In this document: positions 16,329 through 16,600 of the stretch, in pieces
How positions within the stretch are numbered: position 1 is the first letter of the stretch
Layout of the letters: every line of letters begins with the position of its first letter
From: JAKATY01 sp038876335
Lineage (GTDB): Archaea > Micrarchaeota > Micrarchaeia > Micrarchaeales > Micrarchaeaceae
Direction: 5' to 3'
Assembly (NCBI GenBank): GCA_038876335.1
Contig: JAVYYS010000010.1
Location: 1 to 16,600 of the forward strand
Length of the DNA: 16,600 bases
Made by a program: the position numbers and the translations under genes
Notes under the pieces: generated by a model
The model's input: only the letters and a program-made list of their open reading frames with translations
Told to the model about the DNA's origin: nothing
Database searches by the model: none

Positions 16329-16362
16329 TCGGATCCTATCGCGCTTCAATTCGAAAAGGTTA

Positions 16363-16370
16363 TTATATAT
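16363..16370 (+). promoter_or_regulatory. TATA box for tRNA-Arg
   Basis: TTATATAT follows an A/G-rich CGAAAAGG stretch (16352-16359) that could serve as the TFB recognition element. Its centre lies about 30 nt before the first tRNA base, predicting a short 5' leader for RNase P to remove. The rest of 16329-16396 holds nothing else I can identify. Confidence 0.55.
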
Positions 16371-16396
16371 TGCTTGCGAGGTATCTATAACTCAAC

Positions 16397-16511
16397 GGGC
16401 CTGTAGCTCAGCTTGGATAGAGCGGCATCCTCCTAAGGTGAAGGTCGTGGGTTCAAAATAGGCTTCTTGGAAAGATTACCAGCAAGAAGGATGGAAATCC
16501 CACCAGGCCCG
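16397..16511 (+). tRNA. tRNA-Arg(CCU) with an intron in the T-loop
   Basis: The gene folds to a full cloverleaf once 40 nt are removed. The acceptor stem GGGCCTG (16397-16403) pairs perfectly with CAGGCCC (16504-16510); discriminator G73 is at 16511 and no CCA is encoded. D-stem GCTC/GAGC encloses AGCTTGGATA, with A at position 20, an arginine identity element. The anticodon loop is CTCCTAA with anticodon CCT (16432-16434). The anticodon stem GCATC/GGTGA has four pairs plus a G-A mismatch at 27-43. Variable loop AGGTC follows. T-stem GTGGG (16447-16451) pairs with CCCAC (16499-16503), with TTCAAA...T as loop after splicing. It reads AGG codons. The mature RNA would be 75 nt. Adjacent to argS. 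Confidence 0.92.
16458..16497 (+). other. tRNA intron at position 59/60
   Basis: Between TTCAAA and the T before CCCAC lie 40 extra bases. The boundaries form a bulge-helix-bulge-like motif. TTCA (16452-16455) pairs with TGGA (16492-16495, one T-G pair) as the central four-pair helix. The bulges are AAA (16456-16458) and AAT (16496-16498), and the T-stem is the outer helix. Cutting after the second base of each bulge removes exactly 16458-16497 and restores the seven-base T-loop TTCAAAT. Inside the intron CTTCTTG (16463-16469) pairs perfectly with CAAGAAG (16483-16489) around a 13-nt loop. The helix between the bulge and this stem is imperfect, so the motif is of the relaxed kind. Repeated A's leave the exact cut ambiguous by up to three bases. 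Confidence 0.85.
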
Positions 16512-16600
16512 CTGTTGCATAATTTGTAAAGCCCAGCGGCAAAGGGTATAAAGTATTTAGTGGAAAATAGTGTTCTGTGCCAGCATAGGTGCATTAAGGT
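16512..16600. other. Terminal stretch with no supported gene
   Basis: These 89 bases after the tRNA hold a TATA-like GGTATAAAG near 16548, which may belong to a gene beyond the window. An open frame from GTG 16560 reaches the edge but is only 13 codons and lies too close to that box to be its product. Confidence 0.3.

Noticed and set aside
16560..16600. GTG-led open frame reaching the right edge
   Set aside because: Only 13 codons are visible, and the nearby TATA-like box is too close for this start.
1..16600. CRISPR arrays, insertion sequences, phage genes or defence islands
   Set aside because: No spaced direct repeats, transposase motifs, terminal inverted repeats or nuclease clusters were seen by eye; the genes are core functions.

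Overview
The window looks like a piece of a chromosome from a small-genome archaeon, most likely a DPANN lineage of the Micrarchaeota/ARMAN type. The evidence is as follows. The polymerase is an archaeal family B enzyme. The methionine aminopeptidase is type II, and LeuRS, ArgRS and the Obg-like (YchF) GTPase are all the archaeal forms. A tiny Sec61-beta gene is present. TATA boxes sit about 25 bases before short or absent leaders, many start codons are GTG or TTG, and genes are densely packed. A tRNA gene carries a non-canonical intron, a trait known from ARMAN and from Thermoproteales. The lineage is an inference, since no rRNA is present. I see no mobile element, CRISPR array, phage gene or obvious transferred island; the window is mostly core genes.

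Layout. Bases 1-7432 run leftward: leuS, a HAD hydrolase starting 3-15 nt after the leuS stop, a small conserved protein that may be SecB-like, polB, and map (methionine aminopeptidase, cut by the left window edge). A divergent promoter region at 7433-7570 separates leuS from a rightward isochorismatase-fold hydrolase. An APC-type permease and a YchF/OLA1-like GTPase with a TGS domain follow, to 11059. A leftward four-helix membrane protein of unknown function (11069-11662) is divergent from a 52-residue Sec61-beta gene (11749-11907). Next is a leftward AbrB-like plus winged-helix DNA-binding protein (11918-12817). Divergent from it is a rightward pair, nnr (NAD(P)H-hydrate epimerase/dehydratase) and argS. 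The window closes with tRNA-Arg(CCU), 68 nt after argS, with its own promoter and a 40-nt intron inside the T-loop.

How the genes fit together. Most of the window serves translation and protein maturation: LeuRS, ArgRS with a cognate tRNA beside it, YchF, methionine aminopeptidase and Sec61-beta. The rest covers replication (PolB), metabolite repair (Nnr) and amino-acid transport (APC permease). I do not see a clear new multi-gene system. The points most worth a second look are the T-loop intron, the rewritten substrate-binding motif in the epimerase half of Nnr, the missing nucleophile in the isochorismatase-like hydrolase, the multi-domain AbrB/winged-helix protein, and a possible short antisense membrane-peptide gene at 8090-8212.
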